DNA of 64,000 bases from Alphaproteobacteria bacterium MarineAlpha5_Bin12 (GCA_002937855.1 PTKS01000004.1:1-64000); one strand, 5' to 3'. Shown: positions 33,493-47,923, counted from the first letter of the stretch. Notes: generated by a model not told the origin, from the sequence alone. Program-made: numbers and translations.

Positions 33493-36093
33493 ATGTTTAA
33501 TTTAGCAAAAAAAATATTTGGATCAACAAGTTCAAGAACAATTAAAGAATTTGATAATGTAATAAAAAAAATAAATCTTTTAGAAAATGATATTTCATCA
33601 CTGAAAGACAATGATTTATCAAATAAAACTATAGAATTCAAAAATAGGTTAAAAAATGGAGAATCCTTGGAAGGAGTGCTTCCTGAAGCATTTGCAGTAG
33701 TCAGAGAAAGTTCAAAAAGAACCCTAAATATGAGACATTTTGATGTGCAATTAATGGGAGGATTAATACTTCATAAAGGAATGATTGCAGAAATGAAAAC
33801 TGGCGAGGGGAAAACGTTGGTTGCAACATTAGCTGCTTACTTAAATACATTAATCGATGAAAGTGTTCACGTAGTAACTGTAAACGATTATTTAGCAAAA
33901 AGAGATGCAGAATGGATGGGTAAAATTTACAATTTTTTAGGATTAAATGTAGGACATATAACTTCCCAAATAGATTATGCTGACAGACAAAAAAATTATA
34001 AAGCAGATATCATATATATAACAAACAATGATTTAACTTTTGACTATTTAAGAGACAATTTAAAGGCAAATTTAGATAATCTTTTCTTAAAAAATTTAAA
34101 TTTTGCAATAGTAGATGAAGTCGATAGTATATTGATTGATGAAGCCAGAACGCCATTGGCTATATCTGCTCAATCAAATGAATCTACAGAACTCTATCCG
34201 ATTGTGAATAAACTAGTAAGATATTTAGACAAATCAGAATTAGAAAAAGATGAAGAAAAAAGAACAGTACTTTTAAATGAAAAAGGTTTAGAAAAAATTG
34301 AAGATTTACTAAAAAAAGAAGGTCTAATCAAAAATGGAACATTGCAGCATCTAGATAATATTGGGCTAAATCATCATGTAACACAATCCTTAAGAGCTCA
34401 GCATTTATTCAATAAAGATAAAGAATATGTTGTTAAAGATAATAAGGTATTAATTGTGGATGAATTAACAGGTAGAATGATGGACGGCAGAAGATATGGG
34501 GATGGACTTCATCAAGCTATTGAGGCCAAGGAAAAAGTTGAAATACAAAAAGAAAATCAGACAGTTGCATCAATAACTTATCAAAATTTCTTTAGGAATT
34601 ATAAAAAATTATCAGGTATGACAGGAACTGCACTAACTGAAGCTGAGGAGTTTGAAAAAATATACAATTTAAATGTAATCGATGTTCCTACAAATTTAAA
34701 AAATATAAGAGTAGACCATGATGATGAGATTTATAGAACTAAAAAAGAAAAAATAAATGCAATAGTAAAATTAATTAAAGAAAAAAATGAAAAAAAACAA
34801 CCTATTTTAATCGGCACAACTTCAGTAGAAAGCTCTGAAACAATATCTTTAGAATTAAAGAGATTAAATATAAAACATAAAGTTTTAAATGCTAAATTTC
34901 ATGAAAAAGAAGCTGAAATAATTGCACAAGCAGGAATGCCGGGATCCATAACTATTTCAACTAATATGGCAGGTAGAGGTACAGATATTCAGTTAGGTGG
35001 TAATCTTGAAATAATACTAGAAAATGCTGAAACAAATCAAGCATCTGAATCAGAGAAAAAGGCAATAACTGATAAGCACAAAAAGGATAAACAAATTGTT
35101 AAAGATGCAGGAGGATTGTTTATATTAGGAACTGAAAGACACGAAAGTAGAAGAGTAGATAATCAATTAAGAGGTCGTTCCGCAAGGCAAGGTGATGAAG
35201 GAGAATCTAGATTCTTTTTATCTCTAGAAGATGATTTAATGAGAGTTTTCGGATCAGAAAAACTAGATAATATATTAAAAACACTAGGAATAAAAGACAA
35301 TGAACCAATAAAACATAACTTGATAACAAAAGCCTTAGAAAGAGCTCAAAGAAAAGTAGAATCACATAATTTTGATATGAGAAGACAGATATTAAAATTT
35401 GATGATATTTTAAATGAACAAAGAAAAATTATTTATAAAAATAGAAGAGAAATTTTAGAATCAGATAATCACTTTATTACAATTAAAGAAATGATTAATG
35501 AAATTATTGATGAGTTAGTAAAAATTAGTATGCCTGCAAATACATATATAGATAAATGGGACTCTAATTTTTTATCTAGTAGGTGTAATGAAATATTTAA
35601 TCTTAAACTTCCGATTAATGAGTGGATGAATGAAGAAGGTATAGCAAATGATGAAATAAAATTAAGAATTAATGATCAAGTAAATCAAAAATATAATAAT
35701 AAGATTAATCAATATGGGCCAGATATGATTAGAGTTGCAGAAAAAAGAGTAATGCTAAATCAAATAGATATGGATTGGAGAAATCATTTACAAGCAATGG
35801 ATAATTTAAAATCTTCAGTAGGTTTAAGATCAATGGCAGGTAAAGATCCATACAATGAGTATAAGATGGAATCTTTTAATTATTTTGATGAAATGCTTAC
35901 AAATCAAAATGAAAAAGTTGTTAAAACATTATTCAATATTGAAATTATTTCACATAAAAGAGATGAAGAATCTAGAATTATTCAAGATACAGTAAAAAAG
36001 CCAGATAAAAATATGTTACATAAAAAAATTCAAAGAAATGAACCTTGTCCTTGCGGTTCAGGAAAAAAATACAAATTTTGTCACGGAAGTTGA
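33493..36093 (+). CDS. secA: Preprotein translocase ATPase SecA
   Basis: The motor of Sec protein export, about 866 aa. It has Walker A MKTGEGKTLVATL, DEVDSILIDEARTPL (DEAD-box Walker B), the second NBD motifs MAGRGTDIQLGG and RQLRGRSARQGD-like segment (DNQLRGRSARQGDEG), and a C-terminal zinc tail CPCGSGKKYKFCHGS that binds SecB or ribosomes. I use ATG 33,493; a TTG at 33,478 is less likely because SecA normally starts at M-x-x-L-x-K. It is divergent from the 156-aa gene. Confidence 0.97.
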   Translation: MFNLAKKIFGSTSSRTIKEFDNVIKKINLLENDISSLKDNDLSNKTIEFKNRLKNGESLEGVLPEAFAVVRESSKRTLNMRHFDVQLMGGLILHKGMIAEMKTGEGKTLVATLAAYLNTLIDESVHVVTVNDYLAKRDAEWMGKIYNFLGLNVGHITSQIDYADRQKNYKADIIYITNNDLTFDYLRDNLKANLDNLFLKNLNFAIVDEVDSILIDEARTPLAISAQSNESTELYPIVNKLVRYLDKSELEKDEEKRTVLLNEKGLEKIEDLLKKEGLIKNGTLQHLDNIGLNHHVTQSLRAQHLFNKDKEYVVKDNKVLIVDELTGRMMDGRRYGDGLHQAIEAKEKVEIQKENQTVASITYQNFFRNYKKLSGMTGTALTEAEEFEKIYNLNVIDVPTNLKNIRVDHDDEIYRTKKEKINAIVKLIKEKNEKKQPILIGTTSVESSETISLELKRLNIKHKVLNAKFHEKEAEIIAQAGMPGSITISTNMAGRGTDIQLGGNLEIILENAETNQASESEKKAITDKHKKDKQIVKDAGGLFILGTERHESRRVDNQLRGRSARQGDEGESRFFLSLEDDLMRVFGSEKLDNILKTLGIKDNEPIKHNLITKALERAQRKVESHNFDMRRQILKFDDILNEQRKIIYKNRREILESDNHFITIKEMINEIIDELVKISMPANTYIDKWDSNFLSSRCNEIFNLKLPINEWMNEEGIANDEIKLRINDQVNQKYNNKINQYGPDMIRVAEKRVMLNQIDMDWRNHLQAMDNLKSSVGLRSMAGKDPYNEYKMESFNYFDEMLTNQNEKVVKTLFNIEIISHKRDEESRIIQDTVKKPDKNMLHKKIQRNEPCPCGSGKKYKFCHGS

Positions 36094-37037
36094 TTTAAAT
36101 TAGAAGTTATATTCAAATATTTTTCATTTCTCAAAGAAACTAAATCCTCTTCATTAATTTTTAATAACTCTTGTAAATTATTATTTATAGATTTTTTTAC
36201 ATCTACAAATGTTTGATTATAGTTTCGATGAGCACCACCGGGTAACTCAGGTATTATTTCATCAATAACCCCTAATCTACTACAATTGCTTGCAGTTAAA
36301 TTAAGTGCATTTGCCGCTTGTTTTACCATATTTGGGTCTCTCCATAAAATAGATGCGCACCCTTCAGGTGAAATTACAGAGTAAACTGAATTTTCTAACA
36401 TCAATACTTTATCTGCTGTAGCTAAAGCAATCGCTCCTCCGGATCCCCCTTCTCCAATTATAGTTGAAATAATAGGTGTTTTTATGTTGAGACTTACTGA
36501 AATAGAATTTGCTATTGCTTCAGATTGACCTCTTTCTTCAGCTTCCTTTCCAGGAAAAGCACCTGCGGTATCTACAAATGTTAATATTGGCAAATTAAAT
36601 TTATCAGCTAATCTATACAATCTTTGAACTTTTCTATATCCTTCTGGTTTTGCCATTCCAAAATTATGCTTAATTCTTGTCTCTGTTGAATTACCTTTTT
36701 CAGTTCCAATAACCATAATAGATCTTTTTTCAAAAGTTCCTATTCCTGAAATGATAGATTTATCTTCTGCATATTTTTTATCTCCAGAAAGTGGAATAAA
36801 ATCAGTAATTAAATTTTCTATATAATCAATAGTATGAGGACGTTTTGGATGTCTTGCAACTTGAACTTTTTGCCAGGGTGTTAAATTTGAATAAATTTTT
36901 TTTAAAATATCATCTATTTTTTTCTTTAAATCATTATTTTTTTCATGTTGGTTGGGATTTTCATTTAAAAAACTATCAAATTTTTTTTTTAATTCTATTA
37001 CAGGTTGTTCGAAATCTAAAAAATCTTCATCGTACAT
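36081..37037 (-). CDS. accA: Acetyl-CoA carboxylase carboxyltransferase subunit alpha
   Basis: A 318-aa subunit that, with AccD, transfers CO2 from biotin to acetyl-CoA in fatty acid synthesis. Typical features are the N-terminal helical part (FEQPVIELKKKFD), ARHPKRPHTIDYI, and the crotonase-like core with GEGGSGGAIALA and the SPEGCASILWRD stretch. The ATG overlaps the stop of the upstream secreted protein gene (TAATG). Its end overlaps the secA end by 13 bases. Confidence 0.97.
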   Translation of the reverse strand: MYDEDFLDFEQPVIELKKKFDSFLNENPNQHEKNNDLKKKIDDILKKIYSNLTPWQKVQVARHPKRPHTIDYIENLITDFIPLSGDKKYAEDKSIISGIGTFEKRSIMVIGTEKGNSTETRIKHNFGMAKPEGYRKVQRLYRLADKFNLPILTFVDTAGAFPGKEAEERGQSEAIANSISVSLNIKTPIISTIIGEGGSGGAIALATADKVLMLENSVYSVISPEGCASILWRDPNMVKQAANALNLTASNCSRLGVIDEIIPELPGGAHRNYNQTFVDVKKSINNNLQELLKINEEDLVSLRNEKYLNITSNLNQLP

Positions 37038-38824
37038 TATGAACTCATATCTTCTAGAATTTCTAAAGTAATTTGATTAATTATTTCTTCTTTTCTAACT
37101 TTTTTTAAATTATCAAATATAATATTTAAATGTTGGGGATGTATCTCTAGCCAACTATTTTCTTCTATTGATACTGCAATACATAAAAACAATTCTCCAA
37201 TTGAATTATTATTTGCAGATTTTTCTAATAATTTCATTATATAAATTGAAGGAACTTTTCTCTCATCATTTATTTTTTGTGAGGTAATTTCCCATAAGTC
37301 TTCAGGGATAGAAAAACCAATAAATTCTAATGTTGTTAAGTAAAGTTCTAAATTATTAATATCTTTGTTTTCAAAATCTAAAGAATTTAAAAAATTATCG
37401 TATAATTCATCCTCTATATTGAAATTACCTTCATGAATACTCATTAAAAAAACCAATTGTAAATAATCATTGTTAAAAGTTTGTTCGCCTGTATTATTTC
37501 TTGCCTGAATTAACTTAAGCCAATTTTTGGCTTCTTCAATATTGTTATTGTATAAATGAGCTTTAGAAGTATTGATTGCAAAATCTATTAATTCACTTGT
37601 AGGTTCTATTGATTTTAATAATTCTTTAGAAAGGTGATATGCAAGTTTTGATTGGCTGTTTTGATTTGCAAATTCCCAAAAATTATTAAGAGCTTCTAGT
37701 CTTGAAATAGGTAAAATTTGTATTCTTGAAGATTGAAATAGTAAAGCCATTGCTTTTTGATTGTCATTGATATAATTTTTTCTGATAGAATTTAATGGAT
37801 TTTTCAACTCTTCTATTGAAAAATCAACACTTTGGTACAAAGCTGCTATACTGTCAGAATTTAATGAACCTAAATTGTAAGCTTTTACAGCAGCTTTTAA
37901 TCTAACTGAGATATCTGTTACAGGGCTAATTGCAATTGATTTTAATAATTGAGGTGATTGGATTTGAATAAAATCTTCACTAAAAGGTAAATTTTCTGAA
38001 CGCATAATTGCACTATATAATGTCAATGATTCTTGATCATAATTATAATCTTCAATGTTTCCTAAATTATTGTCTATTTTTATTAATTTATTGTATAAGG
38101 CTTGAAAATAATCATCGTCATTTTCTTCTAAAAGTAAAGAATTGAAAAAATCAGCTTCCTCTGCTTCCCCGTTAAGATATGAGCAAAAAACTTTTACTTT
38201 TATTAGGTAAGAATCTGTTTTAAATTCTGCATTACTATCAAGTACCCCACAAACAGCTGCAAGATTATAATCAACTAAACTTTTCTCGAGTATTGTTTTA
38301 TCATAAATATCTTTGTTAGCATCATAAGTTGAAATATTTGAAATTAGATTTATTGCTTTTTCTACTTCTCCCAACTGCTGAAGTTTTAATATTCTTTTTT
38401 TATCAAATTCTGCATTATCCATTCCATCAGGAACTTTTGAGCCATAATATAAAACATCTACTAAACTTGATTTAATAGCGTTAGATTTGATATTATTATT
38501 TAAATTATTAAATAAAAAATTTATACTTTTTTGACTCGAATTGATCCACGCATTATCAAAATCGCTATATGAATTTTCTTCACCAATATTAGTGGAATTC
38601 AAATCTTCAGAATTGAAAATTTCAATTTCATCATTTTCATTAATTTCTAACTCATTAACTTCTATTGTCTCATTTGAAATTTTTGTATTATTTTCTTCAT
38701 CAGAATATTCTTCATCTAAAATGTTAGGATTTTTTGGAGTAAGTATTATGTCCTTATCCTCTGAATACACAGATTTAAAAGAGTTTAAAAAAATAAGTAA
38801 AGAGATTAATAATATTTTTTTCAT
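37037..38824 (-). CDS. Large secreted helical-repeat protein, function unknown
   Basis: A 595-aa protein with a clear N-terminal signal peptide (MKKILLISLLIFLNSFKSVYS), then an acidic, Asn/Glu-rich linker (to about residue 85), then a long all-helical region like a TPR or HEAT solenoid (AVKAYNLGSLNSDSIAALYQ; AINTSKAHLYNNNIEEAKNWL). It therefore probably acts as a periplasmic scaffold. I know no named family. It is translationally coupled to accA and abuts a 44-aa membrane peptide gene upstream. Codon use is like the core. Confidence 0.7.
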   Translation of the reverse strand: MKKILLISLLIFLNSFKSVYSEDKDIILTPKNPNILDEEYSDEENNTKISNETIEVNELEINENDEIEIFNSEDLNSTNIGEENSYSDFDNAWINSSQKSINFLFNNLNNNIKSNAIKSSLVDVLYYGSKVPDGMDNAEFDKKRILKLQQLGEVEKAINLISNISTYDANKDIYDKTILEKSLVDYNLAAVCGVLDSNAEFKTDSYLIKVKVFCSYLNGEAEEADFFNSLLLEENDDDYFQALYNKLIKIDNNLGNIEDYNYDQESLTLYSAIMRSENLPFSEDFIQIQSPQLLKSIAISPVTDISVRLKAAVKAYNLGSLNSDSIAALYQSVDFSIEELKNPLNSIRKNYINDNQKAMALLFQSSRIQILPISRLEALNNFWEFANQNSQSKLAYHLSKELLKSIEPTSELIDFAINTSKAHLYNNNIEEAKNWLKLIQARNNTGEQTFNNDYLQLVFLMSIHEGNFNIEDELYDNFLNSLDFENKDINNLELYLTTLEFIGFSIPEDLWEITSQKINDERKVPSIYIMKLLEKSANNNSIGELFLCIAVSIEENSWLEIHPQHLNIIFDNLKKVRKEEIINQITLEILEDMSS

Positions 38825-38959
38825 TTAATTAACTAATTTTATAATGATTTTTTCTTCTACTATTTTAGAAGGAGAATTATAACTAACAAATATATTTGCA
38901 AAAATAAAAAATATTAATAAAAAAACTGCGATTATTTTAATCATTGTTAATGTACTCAT
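38825..38959 (-). CDS. Small single-pass membrane protein
   Basis: A 44-aa frame with one hydrophobic helix (IKIIAVFLLIFFIFANIFVSY) and a short charged tail. Its TAA is followed directly by the ATG of the 595-aa secreted protein, so the two are probably co-translated. It is too short for a family match. The tight junction and clean hydrophobic segment favour a real gene. Confidence 0.55.
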   Translation of the reverse strand: MSTLTMIKIIAVFLLIFFIFANIFVSYNSPSKIVEEKIIIKLVN

Positions 38960-39071
38960 TTGGCTCTAATAGTATATAAATAAGGCAATTTATAGAATTA
39001 GGTTATAAAATGATAGATTATTTTATATATGTGGTATTTTATAAATATATCTGATTTTAATATCAAACAAT

Positions 39072-39608
39072 ATGGCTCTAATAATAAAAAAACTCAACAA
39101 TTACGATAAAAATATTATTGTTATTACGGGACATATGGGATCTGGAAAATCTCTAATTGGCAAAAAATTGGCTAAATATTTAAATTGGCAACATTTTGAT
39201 AGCGATAAAGAAATAGAAAAAAGTGAAGAAAAAAAAATTAGTGAAATATTTAAAGATAATGGAGAAAAATATTTTAGAAAACAAGAAGAAATAATTATAA
39301 AATCACTATTGAAAAAAAAATATTCAGTGATCTCACTAGGAGGAGGCTCGATAACAATAAAAGATATTAGAAAATTAATTAGAAATAAATCTATTTCAAT
39401 TTTTCTAAAAGTTGATATAGATGTACTTATAAAAAGATTAAAAAAAACTAAAAATAGACCGCTACTTTTAAACACTGACGTTAGGAAAAAAATTATTAAA
39501 TTAGATAAAGATAGACATAATTTTTATAATTCATCAGATATCATAATTGAAAATAAAAAATATTATAGAGATACAGTAAAAGAAATTATAAAAATTCTTA
39601 CTAATTAA
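39072..39608 (+). CDS. aroK: Shikimate kinase
   Basis: A 178-aa P-loop kinase that phosphorylates shikimate in aromatic amino acid synthesis. Walker A is GHMGSGKSLIGKKLA, the substrate-binding Asp is in FDSDKEIE, and ISLGGGS is the shikimate-binding loop; the lid has KNRPLL. aroB follows 5 bases later, the usual pair. Confidence 0.95.
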   Translation: MALIIKKLNNYDKNIIVITGHMGSGKSLIGKKLAKYLNWQHFDSDKEIEKSEEKKISEIFKDNGEKYFRKQEEIIIKSLLKKKYSVISLGGGSITIKDIRKLIRNKSISIFLKVDIDVLIKRLKKTKNRPLLLNTDVRKKIIKLDKDRHNFYNSSDIIIENKKYYRDTVKEIIKILTN

Positions 39609-39613
39609 ATCAA

Positions 39614-40699
39614 ATGGAAACTAAATTATCAATTAAGATAAATAATAAAATTTACACTACAATTATTGGAAAGAATATTCTTAATAAAGTTTCAAAATAT
39701 GCTAATTTTAAAAATGATATTTTAAATATTATAATAATTGATTCTAAGGTATATAAAAATCATAAGAATTATATTAATAAAATATTCAAAAATAAAAATT
39801 CAAAAAAAATAATTTTTAATAGTTCAGAAAAAAGTAAATCATTTGAAAGTTATTATAAAATTATTAAAAAAATATTTTATTTTAAACCGGATAGAAAAAC
39901 AAAAATAATAATTATAGGTGGTGGGGTTCTTGGTGATTTAGGTGGTTTTATTGCTAGCACTTTATTAAGAGGTTTAGACCTAATATTAATTCCAACCACT
40001 TTACTATCTCAAGTAGATAGCTCTATAGGTGGAAAAAATGGAATTAATTTTTATTCAGGTAAAAACCTAATAGGAACTTTTTACCAACCAAAACTAGTAT
40101 TGATTGATATTAGTTTTTTAAATACCTTGTCTAAAAGGCAAATTAAATCAGGCTATTCTGAAATTGTCAAACATGCAGTAATAAAGAATAAAAAATATTT
40201 TGGTTGGTTAGAAAAAAATTATAATAAAGTGCTTAATTTAGATAAAAAATATATTCTTATGGCAATAATTGAAAGTATTAAAATAAAGTCTTCAATTGTG
40301 ATGAAAGATGAAAAAGAGAATTTAATAAGCAAAAATTCACGAGCTTTACTTAACTTCGGACATACAATTGGGCATGCATTAGAAGCTAGTAATAAATATA
40401 AAAATAATTTAACCCATGGAGAGGCTATTTCATTAGGAATGGTTTGTGCATTAAAAATATCAAATAAATTAAAATATATATCAAATAAAAAGATAGATAA
40501 GATAATTGGACACTTAAAAAATGCTAAGTTACCAACAAATATCGAAAGTATTAATTTAAATAATTTAAAGAGATTTATTATTCAAGATAAAAAAAATTTT
40601 TCAAATAAAATTAATTTTATTGTTCTAAAAGATATAGGAAATTCTAGTATCGAAAAAAACATACCATTCGCAAAACTTAACAAATTTTATTTAAAATAA
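39614..40699 (+). CDS. aroB: 3-dehydroquinate synthase
   Basis: A 361-aa NAD- and metal-dependent enzyme forming the shikimate ring. NAD-binding GGGVLGDLGGFIASTLLRG, PTTLLSQVDSSIGGKNGIN, and metal-ligand histidine motifs (NFGHTIGHALEA; LTHGEAISLGMV) are all present. Part of the aroK-aroB-CNNM run. Confidence 0.97.
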   Translation: METKLSIKINNKIYTTIIGKNILNKVSKYANFKNDILNIIIIDSKVYKNHKNYINKIFKNKNSKKIIFNSSEKSKSFESYYKIIKKIFYFKPDRKTKIIIIGGGVLGDLGGFIASTLLRGLDLILIPTTLLSQVDSSIGGKNGINFYSGKNLIGTFYQPKLVLIDISFLNTLSKRQIKSGYSEIVKHAVIKNKKYFGWLEKNYNKVLNLDKKYILMAIIESIKIKSSIVMKDEKENLISKNSRALLNFGHTIGHALEASNKYKNNLTHGEAISLGMVCALKISNKLKYISNKKIDKIIGHLKNAKLPTNIESINLNNLKRFIIQDKKNFSNKINFIVLKDIGNSSIEKNIPFAKLNKFYLK

Positions 40700-40702
40700 C
40701 TG

Positions 40703-41965
40703 ATGATTTTACAAGATTGGTTATATTTATTATTTATTATATTATTAATTATTGTCTCAGCTTTCTTTTCTGGCTCAGAAACTGCAATTACTGCAGTTTC
40801 TAAGGCAAGAATATTATCAAAAGTAAAACAAGGAATAAAAAAAGCTAATTTTGTTGAAAATCTAATCAATAAAAAAGAGGATTTAATCACAAGTCTTTTA
40901 TTAGCAAATAATTTAGTAAATGTTTTATCATCAGCCTTAGCAACTGCTTTTTTATATAAAGTGTTTGGAAATTCAGGAATAATTTATGCTACTTTAATTA
41001 TGACAATTATAATCGTTATATTTGCTGAAGTTCTTCCAAAAACATACGCTATTAATAGACCTACAAGAACGGCTTTGGCCATTGGAAAGATATTAAGTTT
41101 ATTGGTCTTTATCCTTTCTCCATTAGTAAAATTAATTAATTTATTTGTAAATTTCTTTTTAAAAAACTTTATTAAAAAGAATTTAAAATTTATGAATAAG
41201 CAAATTGAAGAAGAGCTAAAAGGTACAATAGACTTATATGGAACTTCAGACTCAGACACAAAACAAGAAAAAGTTATGTTACATAATGTTCTGACTTTAT
41301 CAGATACTACAGTTGATGAAATAATGACTCATAGAAGTAATATATTTTCAATAGATTTAAATATGGGAATTGAAGAAATAACAAAAAAAATATCAAATAG
41401 TAAATTTACAAGAATTCCAGTATGGAAAAATACACCTGAAAATATTATAGGAATTTTAGATTCTCGTTCATTTATATCTGATAAATTTTCAAATAAATCA
41501 ATAAACAAAGAAATAATTACATCTTTGTTAAAAAAACCATGGTTTATTCCTGAATCAACTGATTTGCTAGATCAATTATTTTCTTTTAAAAACAAAAAGG
41601 AACATTTAGCACTTGTTATTGATGAGTATGGAGAGCTATTAGGTATGTTAACTTTGGAAGATATAATTGAAGAAATAGTTGGAGATATAGTTGATGAAAT
41701 CGACTCTCCTACTTCAAATATAATTGAATTAAAAGATGGTTCAATAGATGTTGAAGGTTTGGTAAATATTAGGGATTTGAATAAAAAATTTTCATGGAAT
41801 TTATTAGATGATGAAGCATCTACAATTGGGGGATTTGTTATAAATTTGACAAAAAGAATTCCACTTTATGGTGAAATAATAAATTTTGAAAATTATACAT
41901 TTAAAATTCTTTCTCATTCAAGAAAAAAAATTATTAGATTAAATATAAAAAAAACTAATAATTAA
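40703..41965 (+). CDS. CNNM/CorC-type membrane protein (DUF21 + CBS pair + CorC_HlyC)
   Basis: A 420-aa protein with an N-terminal DUF21 transmembrane domain (about residues 5-175, with SAFFSGSETAITAVSKAR), a CBS pair (IMTHRSNIFSIDL; ALVIDEYGELLGMLTLEDIIEEIVGDIVDE) and a C-terminal CorC_HlyC domain. The family is linked to Mg2+/Co2+ homeostasis. It overlaps the convergent bolA gene by 11 bases. The link to aroB is typical for alphaproteobacteria. Confidence 0.92.
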   Translation: MILQDWLYLLFIILLIIVSAFFSGSETAITAVSKARILSKVKQGIKKANFVENLINKKEDLITSLLLANNLVNVLSSALATAFLYKVFGNSGIIYATLIMTIIIVIFAEVLPKTYAINRPTRTALAIGKILSLLVFILSPLVKLINLFVNFFLKNFIKKNLKFMNKQIEEELKGTIDLYGTSDSDTKQEKVMLHNVLTLSDTTVDEIMTHRSNIFSIDLNMGIEEITKKISNSKFTRIPVWKNTPENIIGILDSRSFISDKFSNKSINKEIITSLLKKPWFIPESTDLLDQLFSFKNKKEHLALVIDEYGELLGMLTLEDIIEEIVGDIVDEIDSPTSNIIELKDGSIDVEGLVNIRDLNKKFSWNLLDDEASTIGGFVINLTKRIPLYGEIINFENYTFKILSHSRKKIIRLNIKKTNN

Positions 41966-42215
41966 TAATTTTAATTTCTAATGAATGTAGTCCATTTTCA
42001 TATTCAATTTTTATTGATGAATTAATCATTTTATGAATTTCAATAAGCTTTTTTCCTTTAAATTTATCAGATTTAATCTGTAAATAAAGATGCGTCATTC
42101 CTGTGCCATCAAAATTATTATGCCCTGAATGTTTAAAAGAATGATCTTTTAAATCTAAACGACTAGGTTCAAAATCTGCAAATAGTATTTTTTTAATTCT
42201 TTCTATTCTATTCAT
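41955..42215 (-). CDS. BolA-family protein
   Basis: About 86 aa starting at MNRIERI (ATG 42,215); a longer start at 42,254 would overlap the divergent dnaJ-like gene and add a non-family leader. The BolA fold is visible in LKDHSFKHSGHNNF and the helical FKGKKLIEIHKMINSSIKIEYENGLHSLEIKI segment. BolA proteins work with glutaredoxins in iron-sulfur and redox control. Position beside dnaJ-cobS-cobT is usual in this class. Confidence 0.87.
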   Translation of the reverse strand: MNRIERIKKILFADFEPSRLDLKDHSFKHSGHNNFDGTGMTHLYLQIKSDKFKGKKLIEIHKMINSSIKIEYENGLHSLEIKIINY

Positions 42216-42246
42216 ATAAAAATAGTATATATTATTTATAGTTTTT

Positions 42247-42840
42247 ATGAACAAAACAAAACCACAAATAAAAATAAAAAATTTATCTTGGGAAAAAAAA
42301 TCTTTTTATGTTTGTGACTATAAATCTTGCAAAAAAGAAGGGAAATACAAGGCTCCACGATCGAAAACTGATTTGAAAAAATATTACTTGTTTTGCCTTG
42401 AACATATTAAAGAGTACAACAAATCATGGGATTTTTATAAAGGTATGTCTGTCGATGAAATTGAATTTTCTCTAAGACAAGATGTAATATGGAATAGACC
42501 AACTTGGCCAATTAACAATCCATCAAAAAGATTTTTCAAAATGGTTAATGATATAATTTATAATAGATTTGATTTATTAAATCAAAAAGAGAAAAATAGA
42601 TATAATTTTGAAAACAGCTCAAAATCAGTAATTTTTAATGAAGAAGAAGAGAGAGGATTAGAGAAATTAGATTTAAAACCACCTATTACTCTAGAAAAAA
42701 TTAAGTTTTCATATAAAAAACTGGTAAAAAAATATCATCCAGACATAAATAAATCAGATAAAAATGCAGAAAAACACTTTAAAGAAATTAATTCAGCGTA
42801 TAAAACGTTATTAAAAAAATTTTTAGTTAAAACAAATTAA
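42247..42840 (+). CDS. J-domain protein (DnaJ-like)
   Basis: A 197-aa protein with its J domain at the C-terminus rather than the N-terminus: [33 protein letters not shown] with the HPD tripeptide at residues ~160-162. The N-terminal half has conserved Cys/His ([20 protein letters not shown]) that may bind zinc. This layout is the alphaproteobacterial type found just before cobS. It likely recruits DnaK to a special client, perhaps CobS/CobT. Confidence 0.88.
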   Translation: MNKTKPQIKIKNLSWEKKSFYVCDYKSCKKEGKYKAPRSKTDLKKYYLFCLEHIKEYNKSWDFYKGMSVDEIEFSLRQDVIWNRPTWPINNPSKRFFKMVNDIIYNRFDLLNQKEKNRYNFENSSKSVIFNEEEERGLEKLDLKPPITLEKIKFSYKKLVKKYHPDINKSDKNAEKHFKEINSAYKTLLKKFLVKTN

Positions 42841-42841
42841 T

Positions 42842-43814
42842 ATGGAAAATATATATAATACGAAAAATTCAGTTATTGAGACTGAGCCCGACACTCTAGT
42901 TAACACGGAAAAAACATTCGATTTAAAATGTCCATTTAGTGTCCCTGCTTTTAGTGAAAAAAGTGAATATGTTCCTGAATTAGATAATTCCTATAAATTT
43001 GACCCAAGTACAACACTTGCGATCTTAGCTGGTTTTGCAAATAATAAAAGAGTTTTGGTACAAGGATTTCATGGAACTGGTAAATCGACACATATTGAAC
43101 AAGTTGCGGCCAGATTAAATTGGCCTTGCATAAGAATAAATCTTGATAGCCATATTAGTAGAATAGATTTAATTGGAAAAGATATTATAAAGTTAAAAGA
43201 TAATAAGCAAATAACAGAATTTCAAGATGGCATTCTTCCTTGGTCTTATCAAAATCCTGTTGCTTTAGTATTTGATGAATATGATGCTGGTAGACCTGAT
43301 GTGATGTTTGTAATACAGAGAATATTAGAATCTAATGGGAGACTAACTTTATTAGATCAATCAAGAGTAATAAAACCTCATAATTATTTTAGATTATTTG
43401 CAACAGCGAACACTGTTGGCTTGGGAGATTCTACAGGCTTATATCATGGGACACAACAAATAAATCAAGGGCAATTGGATAGATGGAATATTATTACATC
43501 ATTAAATTATCTTGACTCAAAAGAAGAAAATAAAATTGTTTTAAGTAAAGTGGAAAAATTAAATAATAAAGAGGGAAAAGATATTATTCAGTCCATGGTA
43601 GCTACAGCAGATTTAACTAGAACTGGTTTTGTAAATGGAGATATATCAACTGTTATGAGTCCTAGAACAGTAATTACTTGGGCAGAAAATTATATAATAT
43701 TTAAAGATATTAAATATTCGTTTGAAATAACTTTTTTAAACAGATGCGATGAATTAGAGAGACAAATAATTAATGAATATTTTCAAAGAAGTTTTGGGTT
43801 TGATATAGAAACTG

Positions 43815-43831
<17 letters not shown>
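42842..43831 (+). CDS. cobS: CobS-like AAA+ ATPase (cobaltochelatase subunit family)
   Basis: A 329-aa AAA+ protein. Walker A is [12 protein letters not shown], Walker [13 protein letters not shown], with sensor 1 in FATANT. It matches the CobS subunit that with CobT and CobN inserts cobalt into the corrin ring. No cobN or other B12 genes are in the window, and the pair is often kept in alphaproteobacteria without a B12 pathway, so another role is likely. It overlaps cobT by 17 bases. Confidence 0.92.
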
Positions 43832-47583
<3,752 letters not shown>

Positions 47584-47592
47584 GATTAGTGC

Positions 47593-47871
47593 TTATTTAA
47601 TTGCTAAAATTCTTTTTTTTAATTTAATTGCGTGGGTGTGAAGTTTTGAGTTAGAGGTTTTTAATAAAAATTGATCTAAGCCGCCTTTTTTTTCTACTGT
47701 TCTAATAGTACTAACTGCAACACGTAATTTTATCTTACCTTTTAGCTTATCACTCATCATTGAAATAGTCTGAAGGTTTGGAATATATCTTCTCTTAGTT
47801 TTATTGTTTGCATGACTTACTTTATTACCACTAAGATATGCTTTTCCTGTTAATTGACATTTTTTGGACAT
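47593..47871 (-). CDS. rpmB: 50S ribosomal protein L28
   Basis: A 92-aa protein beginning MSKKCQLTGKAYLSGN; the ATG at 47,871 is used because a longer frame to 47,910 adds a non-family leader. Typical L28 features are NKTKRRYIPNLQ and the KLRVAVSTIRTVEKKGGLD segment. It lies alone between the transporter and the HAD gene. Confidence 0.95.
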   Translation of the reverse strand: MSKKCQLTGKAYLSGNKVSHANNKTKRRYIPNLQTISMMSDKLKGKIKLRVAVSTIRTVEKKGGLDQFLLKTSNSKLHTHAIKLKKRILAIK

Positions 47872-47923
47872 ATTGAAACCCCTTCTATTGTGCTTTATAA
47901 ATAAGGTCAAGCAATAGATTTTT

